Assembly: GCF_012849055.1 (NCBI RefSeq)
Contig: NZ_CP051677.1
Location: forward strand, 1 to 64,000
Source: Spirosoma rhododendri
GTDB lineage: Bacteria; Bacteroidota; Bacteroidia; Cytophagales; Spirosomataceae
Direction: 5' to 3'
DNA length: 64,000 nucleotides
The translations under genes and the position numbers were made by a program. This document shows positions 36,001-46,009 of this stretch, in pieces; within the stretch, counting starts at the first letter, position 1, and each line of letters opens with the position of its first letter. The notes below the pieces were generated by a model. It did no database searches. It was not told where the DNA came from and saw only the letters and a program-made list of their open reading frames with translations.

Positions 36001-39000
36001 GCTCCAGCAGTTTCGGTACCAGCAGGCTATACCGTTACGGGCGAAGGCATCGCCACCGCAGGTGATGGCACACCAAATGGCATCACAAACGTAACGGTGA
36101 CGGCTACGGCCAGCGTAACGGGGGTCAACTTTGGCATCGAGCAGCTGCCCGTGTCGACCAGTAGTACACTAACAGCGCAGGCGAATCCCGGCGGCACCAA
36201 TGGCGTCACCATCGCCCCCAGCAGCTTCACCGGCACCGACCCCGACGGCACCGTTGCCGCCATCCGCTACACGGCCTTCCCCACCAATGTCGATAGCTTT
36301 ACGATTGGCGGCACGGTTTACACCAGCGCCAACTTCCCGACCGGGGGAGTAACCGCCGTGACCGGCACGACGGTACGTCTTGACCCCAAAGATGGGGCGG
36401 TTACAGCGGTGATCCCCTTCCGGGTCATCGATAACGCAGGGGTAGAAAGTGCCAATACGGCTAGTGTCAGTGTACCCTTCACCTACGTACTCACGGCATC
36501 ACCGGACGCCGGTACGGCCAGTGCAGGCACGGGTGGTACAGCCGTCCCTAACGTAGCGGCTAATGACCTCATCAACGGCCAGCCTGCTACGCTGGGCACC
36601 AACGGCAATGCTACGGTGGTCACAGTGGGCACTTACCCCACGGGCGTCACCCTGAATACGACGACCGGCTCAATCTCTGTAGCTCAGGGTACCACCCCGG
36701 GATCATACACAGTGGCCTACCAGCTCTGCGACAAACTCAGCACGCCCACCTGTACCACCACTACCGCCGTCATTACCGTTACGCCATCCGTTACGGCTAC
36801 GCCTGACGCAGGTACCGTAAGCAGTGGTACCGGTGGTACAGCGGTGGCCAACGTAGCGGCCAACGACGTAGTCAACGGCCAGCCCGCTACACTAGGCAAT
36901 GGTGGTAATGCGACCGTGGCTACGGTGGGCACTTACCCAGCGGGCATCACCCTAAATACCACTACCGGATCTATCTCGGTGGCACAAGGTACCGCCCCCG
37001 GCTCCTACACCGTCGCTTACCAGCTGTGCGATAAGCTGACGCCTACTACTTGCAGCACCGCTATCGTCAGCCTGACGGTCACAGCCGCTGTGGTAGCCAA
37101 CCCCGATGCGGGCCTCACCATCAGCGCAGCTACCAGCGGCACCGTCGTCGCTAACGTAGCCGCCAACGACTTTGTCAACGGACAACCCACTACGCTGGGC
37201 ACGGGTGGCAACGCGACCGTCGCCCAGGTAGGCACCTACCCCGCCGGCGTCACCCTCAACACCACCACCGGCTCGCTCTCCGTAGCCGCCGGTACCGCCC
37301 CCGGTTCCTACACGGTCACCTACCAGCTCTGCGATAAGCTCACCCCCGCCACCTGTAGCACCGCCATCGCCACCTTCACCGTTACCCCAACCCTCTCCGG
37401 TACGGTCTTCAACGACGCCAACGGTCTGACCGATAATCTGGTCAACGGCACAGGCACCAACGCAGGGGGCCTGTTCGCTATCCTCACCAACGCAGCCTCG
37501 ACCTCCGTGCTGGCCAGTGTACCGGTCAACAGCAGTGGGGCCTACAGCTTCACCGGCCTGACGGCAGGCACCTACTCGGTCCGCCTGAGCACCACCTCCG
37601 CCGTGGTGGGCGCTGCCCCACCGGCAGCCTCGGTGCCCACGGGCTACACCTTCACCGGTGAGGGCACGGCCCCAGCCGGCGACGGTACGCCCGACGGCAG
37701 CACCCAGGTCACCCTGACCAACACCGCCAGTCTGACGGGGGTCAACTTCGGCCTTGACCAGTTGCCGACCCCTACCACCGCTACGCTGGCTTCGCAGGCC
37801 AACCCCGGCGGCATCAACGGGGTCAGCATCCCCCCCGCCAGCTTCACCGGCACCGATCCCGACGGCACCGTTGCCAGCATCCGCTACACCGCCTTCCCGT
37901 CGAACGTTACCTCGATGACCATCGGCACAACCTTGTACACCGCCCTCACTTTCCCCGCTGGTGGAGTGACAGCAGCAACGGGCACGGCCGTGATCATTGA
38001 CCCCACCGATGGCAACGTGACGGCGGTGATCCCCTTCCGGGTCATCGACAATGCCGGCCAGGAGAGTACGACCACGGGCACGCTCAGCGTGCCCTTCACC
38101 GGACTGAGCGTATCAGGCACCGTCTTCGATGATGGCAACGGCCTGACCGACAACCTCATCAACGGCACGGGCACCAACGCAGGGGGGTTGTTTGTCAACC
38201 TGGTCGACGCGACGGGCAACGTAGCGGCCGTGCAGGCCCTGCCCGCCACGGGCGTCTACAGCTTCAGCAATGTGGCCACGGGCGTCTACAGCGTGCGGCT
38301 CAGCACGACGACGGTCGCAGTGGGCAGTGCCGCCCCGGCTGTCAGTGTGCCTACGGGCTGGACGTTTACCGGCGAGGGCACGGCAGCGGCTGGCGATGGC
38401 ACGCCCAACGGCAGCACCCAGGTCACTCTGACCACGGCCAGTGTCTCGGGCGTCAACTTCGGCCTTGATCAGTTACCTGTTTCTAGCTCCAGCACCCTGA
38501 CAGCCCAGGCTAACCCCGGCGGCACCACTGGCGTCGTTGTACCGCCCGCCAGCTTCACCGGCACCGACCCCGACGGCACTGTGGTTAGTATCCGCTACAC
38601 GGCCTTCCCCACCAACACCACTAGTCTCACCATTGGCTCGACGGTCTACACATCGGCCAACTTCCCCGCCGGGGGCGTTACCGTCGCCACCGGAACAGCG
38701 GTTGCCATCGACCCCATCGATGGGGCGGTGACGGCCGTGATCCCGTTCCGGGCCATCGACAATGCCGGGGTGGAAAGCACCACCACCGGATCGGTGAGCG
38801 TGCCTTTCACTACGCTCACCCTGTCGGGCACCGTCTTCGACGACGGTAACGGACTAACCGACAACACCATCAACGGTACGGGCACTAATGCCGGGGGGCT
38901 CTTCGCCATCCTGACCGATGCGGCCAGCGGTACGGTCATCGCTGTCACCAGCGTAGCCAGCACCGGCACCTATAGCTTTGCAGCTCTCAACGGGGGCAGC

Positions 39001-41202
39001 TACAGCGTGCGGCTCAGCACTACCTCAGCCACCGTGGGCGCCACCGCCCCGGCCCCTTCGGCCCCGGCCAACTGGGTATTTACCGGCGAGGGCACGGCAG
39101 CGGCTGGCGACGGTACGCCCAACGGTGTCACCTCGGTCACGCTGACCACGGCCAACGTCAGCGGAGTTAACTTCGGTCTCGACCAGTTACCAACGGCAAC
39201 CTCGTCGACACTGGCTTCGCAGGCCAATCCCGGTGGCACCAACGGCGTCACCATCGCTCCCAGCAGTTTCACCGGTACTGATCCTGACGGCACTATCGCC
39301 AGCATCCGCTACACCGCTTTCCCCACCAATACCACCAGTCTGACCATTGGTACTGTGACCTATACCTCGGCCAACTTCCCGGCGGGGGGCGTAACAGCGG
39401 TGACCGGCACGACGGTACGTCTTGACCCGGTTGACGGCGCAGTAACAGCGGTGATTCCCTTCCGGGTCATCGACAATGCGGGCGTCGAGAGTAGCACCGC
39501 CACCACGGCTTCGGTAAGCGTACCGTTCACATACGTACTCACGGCATCCCCTGACGCAGGCACCGTCAGCAGTGGCACCGGTGGTACGGCAGTAGCTAAC
39601 GTAGCCGCTAATGACCTCATTAACGGCCAGCCTGCTACGCTGGGTACCAACGGCAATGCTACGGTGGCCAGTGTGGGCACTTACCCAGCAGGCATCACCC
39701 TGAGTACGACGACTGGCTCAATCTCTGTAGCTCAGGGTACCGCCCCGGGTTCGTATACATTGGTCTACCAGCTGTGTGATAAACTCAGTACGCCCACCTG
39801 TACTACCACTACCGCGGTCATCACTGTCACCCCTTCGGTCACCGCTTCGCCCGATGCAGGCACGGTCAGCAGTGGCACGGGCGGCACGGCAGTGGCTAAC
39901 ATAGCGGCTAACGATGTAGTCAACGGGCAACCTGCTATGCTGGGTAATGGCGGCAACGCGACCGTCGCTCAGGTGGGTACCTACCCACCGGGTGTGACGC
40001 TCAACCCCGCTACCGGCTCCCTCTCGGTGGCTCAGGGTACGGCACCCGGTTCGTACACGGTCGCTTACCAGCTCTGCGACAAGCTCAGCACGCCCACCTG
40101 TACCACGACCACTGCCGTTATCACTGTCACCCCTTCGGTCACCGCTTCGCCTGACGCAGGCACCGTCAGCAGCGGCACCGGTGGTACAGCAGTGGCCAAC
40201 GTAGCGGCTAACGACGTGGTTAACGGGCAGCCCGCCACGCTGGGTAACGGTGGTAATGCGACGATAGCGCAAGTGGGTACTTATCCCACTGGCGTGACGC
40301 TCAACACCACCACGGGCAGCCTGAGCGTAGCCGCTGGCACCGCCCCGGGCAGCTATACCGTCGCCTACCAGCTCTGCGATAAGCTTACTCCGGCGACCTG
40401 TACTACCAGCGTAGTCAGCTTCACCGTCACGCCGTCTATCGGAGGTACTGTGTTCAGCGACCCGAACGGTCTGACAGACAACACCATCAACGGTACGGGT
40501 ACCAATGCCGGTGGTCTGTTCGTCGCGCTGGTCAATGGCAACAACACGGTTGTCGCGTCAGTGAGCGTATCGCCAACGGGTACTTATCGCTTCGACAACG
40601 TAGCCCCCGGCACGTATGATGTACGGCTGAGCACAACCTCCGCCGTAGTCGGTGCCGCGCCACCCGCAGCGTCGGTGCCTACGGGCTACACCTTCACCGG
40701 CGAAGGCACTGCACCGGCCGGTGATGGTACACCCAACGGTATTACGTCGATAACGGTGACAGCAACGGCAACACCGATCGCCAACTTCGGTATCGAGCAA
40801 CTGCCAACACCGACGTCGACAACTCTGGTAGCACGGGCAAACCCCGGCGGCACAAACGCGATAACGGTACCGCCGTCTAGTTTGACAGGAACGGATCCCG
40901 ATGGCACGGTAGCTTCCATCCATTACGTTAGCTTCCCGACCTACACAACGACGCTGTACATCGGCAACACCGCTTACACAGCGGCTACCTTCCCGGTAGG
41001 AGGTATCATAGCGGCCAGCAATCTACCCGTCCATCTTGACCCGGCCAACGACGCAAACGGCGTGGGTACATCGGTCATTTCGTTCCGGGTTCTTGATAAT
41101 GCAGGCATCGAAAGCACTACGACGGCAACCGCTACGATACCATTTACCTGCGTAGCGACATTCTGCCCGCCAGTTACCGGTAAAAAGATCAGTAGCCGGT
41201 AA
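30057..41202 (+). CDS. giant secreted repeat protein (about 3,715 aa), two frameshifts in the given sequence
   Basis: I read one gene from ATG 30057 to TAA 41202. A signal peptide (about residues 1-46, ending TQSFAQ) is followed by a unique beta-rich region to 31050. Then come ten SdrD_B/CnaB-like units beginning SGTVFDDANGLTDN (31.05, 31.79, 32.51, 33.22, 33.93, 35.78, 37.40, 38.11, 38.82 and 40.44 kb). Most carry GEGTAAAGDGTPNG and VNFGLDQLP, then a cadherin-like stretch with FTGTDPDGTVASIRYTAF and VIPFRVIDNAG. Seven 100-residue units with NPDAG/SPDAG, VANVAANDVVNGQPA and SYTVAYQLCDKL are interspersed. A galactose-binding-like insert lies at 34.65-35.45 kb. Frame changes at an 8-G run (30392-30399) and a 6-G run (33289-33294) are each cured by one added G. 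The C-terminus (CPPVTGKKISSR) has no recognisable type IX sorting domain. It is probably a cell-surface or matrix adhesin. Confidence 0.85.
31793..34640 (+). repeat. tandem 714-bp (238-codon) repeats inside the giant gene
   Basis: Four unit starts lie at 31793, 32507, 33221 and 33934, spaced 714, 714 and 713 bp. The 713 value marks the missing base near 33290. Units share long blocks of near-identical DNA, not only protein similarity. Related units recur at 37396, 38113 and 38824 with spacings 717 and 711. Confidence 0.88.
36493..37390 (+). repeat. tandem 300-bp (100-codon) DAG/NGQPA repeats, first array
   Basis: Three units start near 36493, 36793 and 37093 at exactly 300-bp spacing, each encoding PDAG, VANVAANDxVNGQPA, VGTYPxGxTLNTTTGS and YTVAYQLCDKL. 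A single further copy lies near 35480. Each unit has one conserved cysteine in QLCDK and a second near its end. Confidence 0.85.
39541..40440 (+). repeat. tandem 300-bp DAG/NGQPA repeats, second array
   Basis: Three units start near 39541, 39841 and 40141, again exactly 300 bp apart and highly similar at DNA level to the first array. They are followed directly by the last SGTVF-type unit at 40441. Confidence 0.85.
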
Positions 41203-41225
41203 GGTCGACCGCATTGACCAAACGA

Positions 41226-41258
41226 CAACGCCCCAACTGGATTCCAGTCGGGGCGTTG
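41226..41258. terminator. bidirectional hairpin terminator after the giant gene
   Basis: A 15-bp stem CAACGCCCCAACTGG (41226-41240) pairs with 41244-41258 with one mismatch and a 3-base loop, followed by CTTGTTT. It lies between the convergent giant gene and aminotransferase gene. Confidence 0.8.
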
Positions 41259-41297
41259 CTTGTTTAAGGAGTTGATGGCGTAAACCGGCTGCTGCAA

Positions 41298-42440
41298 TCA
41301 GGAGACCAGCTTCAGTCCATCGGCGAATGCCTGCATCTGCGGCATAGTACCCAGGCTAACCCGGCACCAGTACTGACCGTCAAATTTCCACTGCCGAATG
41401 CTGACGCCCTGCTCCATCATACGCGCTACGAAGTCTTCGCCTTTCATCCGAATGGGGAACATAACAAAATTGGCCCCCGACGGTAGCGGTTCATAACTGT
41501 GCTGTTTTAGTACACCGTACAGGTAATCTTTCGACTCCTGGGTTTTACCCAGCGAATACTTGATAAAGTCTTTGTCCTGCAAACTGGCCATGGCCGCCCG
41601 TAGCGTGGTCATGCTCAGTCCGCTGCCGCCCGTGGAGAATTTACTGATCTGCTCCACCAGTTCAGGTTTGGCGATCAGGTACCCTGTCCGGAGTCCGGCG
41701 AAGCCGTGTACTTTCGAGAACGTCCGGGTGATAATAACGTTAGCCCCTTTCTTCACCAGATCGACCATCGAATAGGCCTTCGGGTCGGGGGTGTAGTCGA
41801 TGTAGGCTTCGTCGACCAGAATCGGTGTTTTTGCACCGACCGATTCGCAGAACGCCCGCAGCTTCGCCGGATCGACCGTAATGGCCGTAGGGTTGTTGGG
41901 GTTGCACAGGTATACCATGCCGGTCTGACTGCCAACCCGCTCATTCAGTTTGTTCAGGTTGATGTCGTATCCATCGGCAGCGACGAGCGGCACCCGGTCC
42001 ATCGTGATACCGTGCTTGACGGCCGCGCGGGGTAGCTGATCGAACGTCGGATCGGGCGCAACGATGGTCCGACCGGCATTGGGCCGGTACGCTGCCCAGA
42101 GGGAAGACGCCGTTAGCAGTTCGCCAGACCCGGCTCCCAGCAGCACGCACTCTTCCGGAACACCTTCAGCGTCGGCCACCATTTTCTTAAACTGTTTGGC
42201 GTACTCCATCGCGTACAGGTATCCGTCGGGGGCGGCTTCGGTAATCACTTTCAGGGCTTTTGGCGACGGCCCGTACGGGTTTTCGTTGGCCGACAGCCGG
42301 GCCTTGAGTGCACCTTTCTTACCGGGTTCCAGCCACAGAGCCGGGTCGCCCTCGGGTTCACAGAAAGCGGCCGGGGCAGCTGCCAGGCTCAGGCCGGATA
42401 ACAAACTGGTGCGGAGCCAGTCGCGACGATTGAATGACAT
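41298..42440 (-). CDS. HisC-like PLP aminotransferase with Tat signal
   Basis: This 380-residue class I/II aminotransferase resembles histidinol-phosphate aminotransferases. The N-terminus MSFNRRDWLRTSLLSGLSLA, ending near AAFCEPEG, is a twin-arginine signal, so the folded holoenzyme is probably exported. PLP-site features are visible: SANENPYGPSPKAL near residue 50, VYLCNPNNPTAITVD near 175, VDEAYIDYTPDP near 208, and the Schiff-base lysine in TRTFSKVHGFAGLRTGY near 240. Its neighbours are the giant surface protein and the SusC/SusD genes; no histidine operon is nearby. A biosynthetic role is therefore unlikely, and the extracytoplasmic substrate is unknown. Confidence 0.87.
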   Translation of the reverse strand: MSFNRRDWLRTSLLSGLSLAAAPAAFCEPEGDPALWLEPGKKGALKARLSANENPYGPSPKALKVITEAAPDGYLYAMEYAKQFKKMVADAEGVPEECVLLGAGSGELLTASSLWAAYRPNAGRTIVAPDPTFDQLPRAAVKHGITMDRVPLVAADGYDINLNKLNERVGSQTGMVYLCNPNNPTAITVDPAKLRAFCESVGAKTPILVDEAYIDYTPDPKAYSMVDLVKKGANVIITRTFSKVHGFAGLRTGYLIAKPELVEQISKFSTGGSGLSMTTLRAAMASLQDKDFIKYSLGKTQESKDYLYGVLKQHSYEPLPSGANFVMFPIRMKGEDFVARMMEQGVSIRQWKFDGQYWCRVSLGTMPQMQAFADGLKLVS

Positions 42441-42818
42441 ACCGGGAGACTAAGTTTAGAAACGTTTTTGGTTGATTCTCTGCAATCTACATTGTATTTA
42501 CCGGGCCAGAAACTACCAGACAGGCAAATAAGACCCATTTCGTTAATTTATTATTTTATTCCCATAAATACTTCTTTTATTCAATTTAGCAGAATATTAT
42601 TTTACACATACAGATTTATATTCCATCATCTATCAAACCAGATTTTCCACTAGAAGCGTAGTGTTCACGCCCGGCCCCACCGGATCAGCTCAGCCGTCGA
42701 CCGAAAAAGCAGGGTATCGTTGCTGCACGTCATATGTACTAATTACACTTGTTTCTTTTCCGGAATACTTACACTTTTGATCCTGTTTTTAATTAATTCC
42801 TAATCTAATCCTTCATCT
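42441..42818 (+). promoter_or_regulatory. AT-rich intergenic region with probable promoter for the SusC operon
   Basis: This 378-bp gap separates divergent genes. Bases 42530-42660 are strikingly AT-rich against the GC-rich background, and no gene is seen. Near its end, TTG at about 42749 and ACTTACACTTTTG at about 42766-42778 loosely resemble the Bacteroidota promoter (TTG, about 19 bases, TAnnTTTG) about 40 bp before the SusC start. The match is imperfect, so only a regulatory role of the region is claimed. Confidence 0.4.
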
Positions 42819-45800
42819 ATGAGCCGAATTATACGCAGTCTTTTTCTGCTGCTGATTGTGCTGATGGGCCATCATATACGGGCGCAGAACGGCGCCATTA
42901 CCGGCCGGGTAACGTTGCGGGACGACAATTCGCCGATTCCGGGCGCGAGCGTCGTCGTGCTGGGCACATCGCGCGGTACGACGACCAACGCCAACGGTAC
43001 ATTCCAGATTCAGGCCGATCGGGGGCAGGTGCTGCGCGTCAGCTTTATCGGCACCACCACGCAGGATGTAGCGGTTGGCAACGCGACCGCCATCAACATC
43101 AGTCTGGTGCCGGAAACCAACGCGCTCAACGAAGTCGTCGTGACGGCGCTCGGTATCAAACGCGAAAAGCGACAGTTGGGCTACGCCGTCACGGAAGTCG
43201 GTGGGCAGGACCTCGCCCAGACCCAGCGCGACAACTTTCTGAACGCCCTCCAGGGCCGGGTTGCGGGTGTGCAGGTCGCCACAACGAGCGGGTTGCCGGG
43301 TTCATCGTCGCAGGTCATTATACGGGGTATTAACTCGCTCAGCGGCAACAATCAGCCCCTGTTTGTGATCGACGGTATGCCCATCAGCAACCGCACCGCC
43401 GAAAGCAGCAGCTTCGTAGCGTCGAAAACGTCGAGTGCGTCGTTTGAAAACCGGACCGTCGATTTCAGCAACCGGGCGCAGGATATCAACCCCAATGACA
43501 TTGAAAGCATTACGGTGCTGAAAGGACCCGAAGCGGCTGCGCTTTACGGTGTCGAAGCGGCCAACGGCGCGGTGGTCATCACGACCAAGAAAGGGCGCAA
43601 CGGCAAAGGCACGATCTCGTACACGAATAGTTTTACGTGGCAGAGCATCAACCGGAGCCGCCTGCCGCAGGTGCAGCAGGTGTACGGGCAGGGCGTCAAC
43701 GGCGTTCCGCAGGACAACACGTTCAGCTATTTCGGCCCCGCCTACGCCGAAGGAACCCGGCTCTACGACAACGTCAACAGTTTCCTGCAAACGGGTATGG
43801 GTCAGCGGCATAACCTGTCGTTCGACGGTGGTACCGACAAATACACCTTCCGGCTGTCGGGCGGCTATACCAGTTCGCAGGGCGTTATTCCAACCACGCG
43901 CTACGACCGACTGAACCTGACCCTCGCCGGCACGGCCAAAATCAACGATAAACTGAGCGCGGAAGCGACGCTGCAATACATCAACACCGCCAACACGAAA
44001 GTATCGAAAGGCTCGAACAGCTTTTTGCTCGGGATGCTGCAATGGCCGCAGGTCGATAACATGAGCAACTACCTCAACGCTGACGGGTCGCGCCGGTTCA
44101 TCACGGGCAGTGCCGAAATCGAAAACCCGTACTTCGACGTCAACAGAAACGAGTTGCGCGACCGGGGCGACCGCGCCATCACGAACATTGGCCTGAGTTA
44201 CGCAGCGACCGACTGGCTGACGTTCAGCGGGCGCGTCGGACTGGATGTGTATTCGACCCAGTACCTGATTAAGTACCACCCCGAATCGAACCGGTCGGGC
44301 GGTACCATCGGCGGCTCGCTCGATCAGTCGACCGACAATAACCGCACGCTGACGGTGCAGTATTTTGCCACGGCAAAGAAGCAGTTCAACAAACTGAGTA
44401 CGTCGTTTCGGGTTGGGCAGGCCATCTACGATTATCGCTACAACGCGCTGTCGACGCGGGGCGAAAAATTCCTCGACCCTAACTTTACCAGCATCAACAA
44501 CACCGATCCGCTGACCCAGAAATCGCTGTCGGTGTTGCAGCAGCGACGGCTGTTCGGCGTCTTCGGCGACCTTACGCTGGGCTACAACGACCTGCTGTTT
44601 GTGACCGTTACGGGCCGCAATGACTGGAGCAGCACCTTCCCCGCCGAAAGTCGGTCGTTCTTCTACCCTTCGATATCGACCAGCTTCGTCTTCACCGAGC
44701 TAGTGCCGCAGGGACGCTTCCGCAACGCGCTCAGCTACGGCAAACTCCGCATTTCGGCAGCTCAGGTAGGCAAGGAAGCCCCCGTCTATGCCACCTCGCA
44801 GGCCTACGAAAACCAGACCACAACGGGGGGCGGATTCAGCTACGGCTTCACAGCTCCCAATCCGTTTCTGGTGCCCGAAAAAGTCAATTCGTTTGAAACG
44901 GGCGTCGAGCTGAAATTCTTCAACGGGCGGCTCGGCCTCGACGCGGCTTACTACCGCACCAAAAGCACGAACCAGATTATCCAGAACCTGCGGATCAGCT
45001 ACGGTACGGGCTTTGTCCTGAAAACGATCAACACGGGCGATCTCTGGAACGATGGTATCGAGCTGTCGCTCAACGCCGAACCGGTACGGACGGGATTGTT
45101 TAGCTGGAACACAACGGTCAATTTCACCAAAACCAACAGCCGCCTGCTGAGCCTGCCCAACGGCCTGTCGGAATACTACAACTCCGATACGTGGGTGTAC
45201 CGCAACGTCCGCAACGGGGCCCGTGTAGACAATCCGCTGACAACACTGACTGGCGACACCTACGTGCGCAACAGTAGCGGCACGATCCTGATTAACCCAC
45301 AAACCGGCCTGCCCTACGTTGAAACGTCGTGGAAAGTGGTGGGTAATCGCAACCCGGATTTCCAGATGGGCTTCCTGAACTCGTTTACGATTAAGAACAA
45401 TCTGACGCTGAGTTTCCTGCTCGACATTCGCAAGGGTGGCGACGTGTACAACGCGACGGAATCGTTTCTGTACCGGCAGGGCCTGAGCCGTAACTCCCTC
45501 GACCGGCAGACGCCCCGCGTGTTCGACGGTGTGCTGAAAGACGGGCTGGAAAACACGGCCACCCCGACTAAAAACACGATTCAGGTGGTGCCGTATTACA
45601 ACAGCACTTACTACACCGGTGCGCTGGCCGACGAGAACTTTATCGAACACAATATCAGCTGGGTACGGCTTAAAGATGTGACGCTGCGCTACAACCTGCC
45701 CGCGTCGCTGCTCAACCGGTCGCGGGTGTTCAGGACAGCAAGCGTGTTTTTCACCGGTACCGACCTGTTTCTGCTGACCAACTATTCGGGGGGCGACCCC

Positions 45801-45911
45801 GGTGTCAACGCCAGCAACGCCGTAACGGGTGGTTCGGGCGGTTACGGCATCGACTTCGGCAACCTGCCCCTCCCCCGCACCCTGAATGTGGGGCTGAATG
45901 TTAGTTTATAG
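42819..45911 (+). CDS. SusC/RagA family TonB-dependent outer membrane transporter
   Basis: This 1,030-residue outer-membrane protein has a signal peptide to about residue 22 (HHIRAQ). A CarboxypepD_reg-like domain (about 26-105) contains GAITGRVTLRDDNSPIPGASV. A TonB-box-like NEVVVTALGIKREKRQLGY precedes the plug (about 115-230), which carries the SusC signature VIIRGINSLSGNNQPLFVIDG. A large beta barrel ends in LNVGLNVSL with the terminal aromatic/hydrophobic pattern. With the SusD-like lipoprotein it imports an oligomeric nutrient, energised by TonB. The substrate is unknown: no glycosidase or peptidase is linked. Confidence 0.94.
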   Translation: MSRIIRSLFLLLIVLMGHHIRAQNGAITGRVTLRDDNSPIPGASVVVLGTSRGTTTNANGTFQIQADRGQVLRVSFIGTTTQDVAVGNATAINISLVPETNALNEVVVTALGIKREKRQLGYAVTEVGGQDLAQTQRDNFLNALQGRVAGVQVATTSGLPGSSSQVIIRGINSLSGNNQPLFVIDGMPISNRTAESSSFVASKTSSASFENRTVDFSNRAQDINPNDIESITVLKGPEAAALYGVEAANGAVVITTKKGRNGKGTISYTNSFTWQSINRSRLPQVQQVYGQGVNGVPQDNTFSYFGPAYAEGTRLYDNVNSFLQTGMGQRHNLSFDGGTDKYTFRLSGGYTSSQGVIPTTRYDRLNLTLAGTAKINDKLSAEATLQYINTANTKVSKGSNSFLLGMLQWPQVDNMSNYLNADGSRRFITGSAEIENPYFDVNRNELRDRGDRAITNIGLSYAATDWLTFSGRVGLDVYSTQYLIKYHPESNRSGGTIGGSLDQSTDNNRTLTVQYFATAKKQFNKLSTSFRVGQAIYDYRYNALSTRGEKFLDPNFTSINNTDPLTQKSLSVLQQRRLFGVFGDLTLGYNDLLFVTVTGRNDWSSTFPAESRSFFYPSISTSFVFTELVPQGRFRNALSYGKLRISAAQVGKEAPVYATSQAYENQTTTGGGFSYGFTAPNPFLVPEKVNSFETGVELKFFNGRLGLDAAYYRTKSTNQIIQNLRISYGTGFVLKTINTGDLWNDGIELSLNAEPVRTGLFSWNTTVNFTKTNSRLLSLPNGLSEYYNSDTWVYRNVRNGARVDNPLTTLTGDTYVRNSSGTILINPQTGLPYVETSWKVVGNRNPDFQMGFLNSFTIKNNLTLSFLLDIRKGGDVYNATESFLYRQGLSRNSLDRQTPRVFDGVLKDGLENTATPTKNTIQVVPYYNSTYYTGALADENFIEHNISWVRLKDVTLRYNLPASLLNRSRVFRTASVFFTGTDLFLLTNYSGGDPGVNASNAVTGGSGGYGIDFGNLPLPRTLNVGLNVSL

Positions 45912-45927
45912 TTTTTAGTCTAACGTT

Positions 45928-45989
45928 TAAGGTTCAATGTTTAAGGTTATATAACTCTGATTGTCAACAACTTTAAACATTGAACCTTA
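45928..45989. repeat. 21-bp-arm hairpin between SusC and SusD genes
   Basis: The left arm TAAGGTTCAATGTTTAAGGTT (45928-45948, 21 bases with one mismatch) pairs with 45969-45989 across a 20-base loop. It lies in the 98-bp gap between two genes that must be co-expressed. It has the same TTTAAGGTT vocabulary as the hairpins at 15557 and 47541. Confidence 0.78.
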
Positions 45990-46009
45990 GACCTTGAACG
46001 CTTCGAAGC

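Noticed and set aside
32278..40272. Many open frames of 60-200 codons on the minus strand opposite the giant gene
   Set aside because: They recur once per repeat unit with the same low-complexity valine/proline composition, which follows from the GC-rich repeats on the sense strand; none has family features.
31793..40440. Regular 714-bp and 300-bp spacing suggesting a repeat array such as CRISPR
   Set aside because: The units are coding, in frame, and carry signal-peptide-led domain sequence; there are no short repeats with unique spacers and no cas genes.
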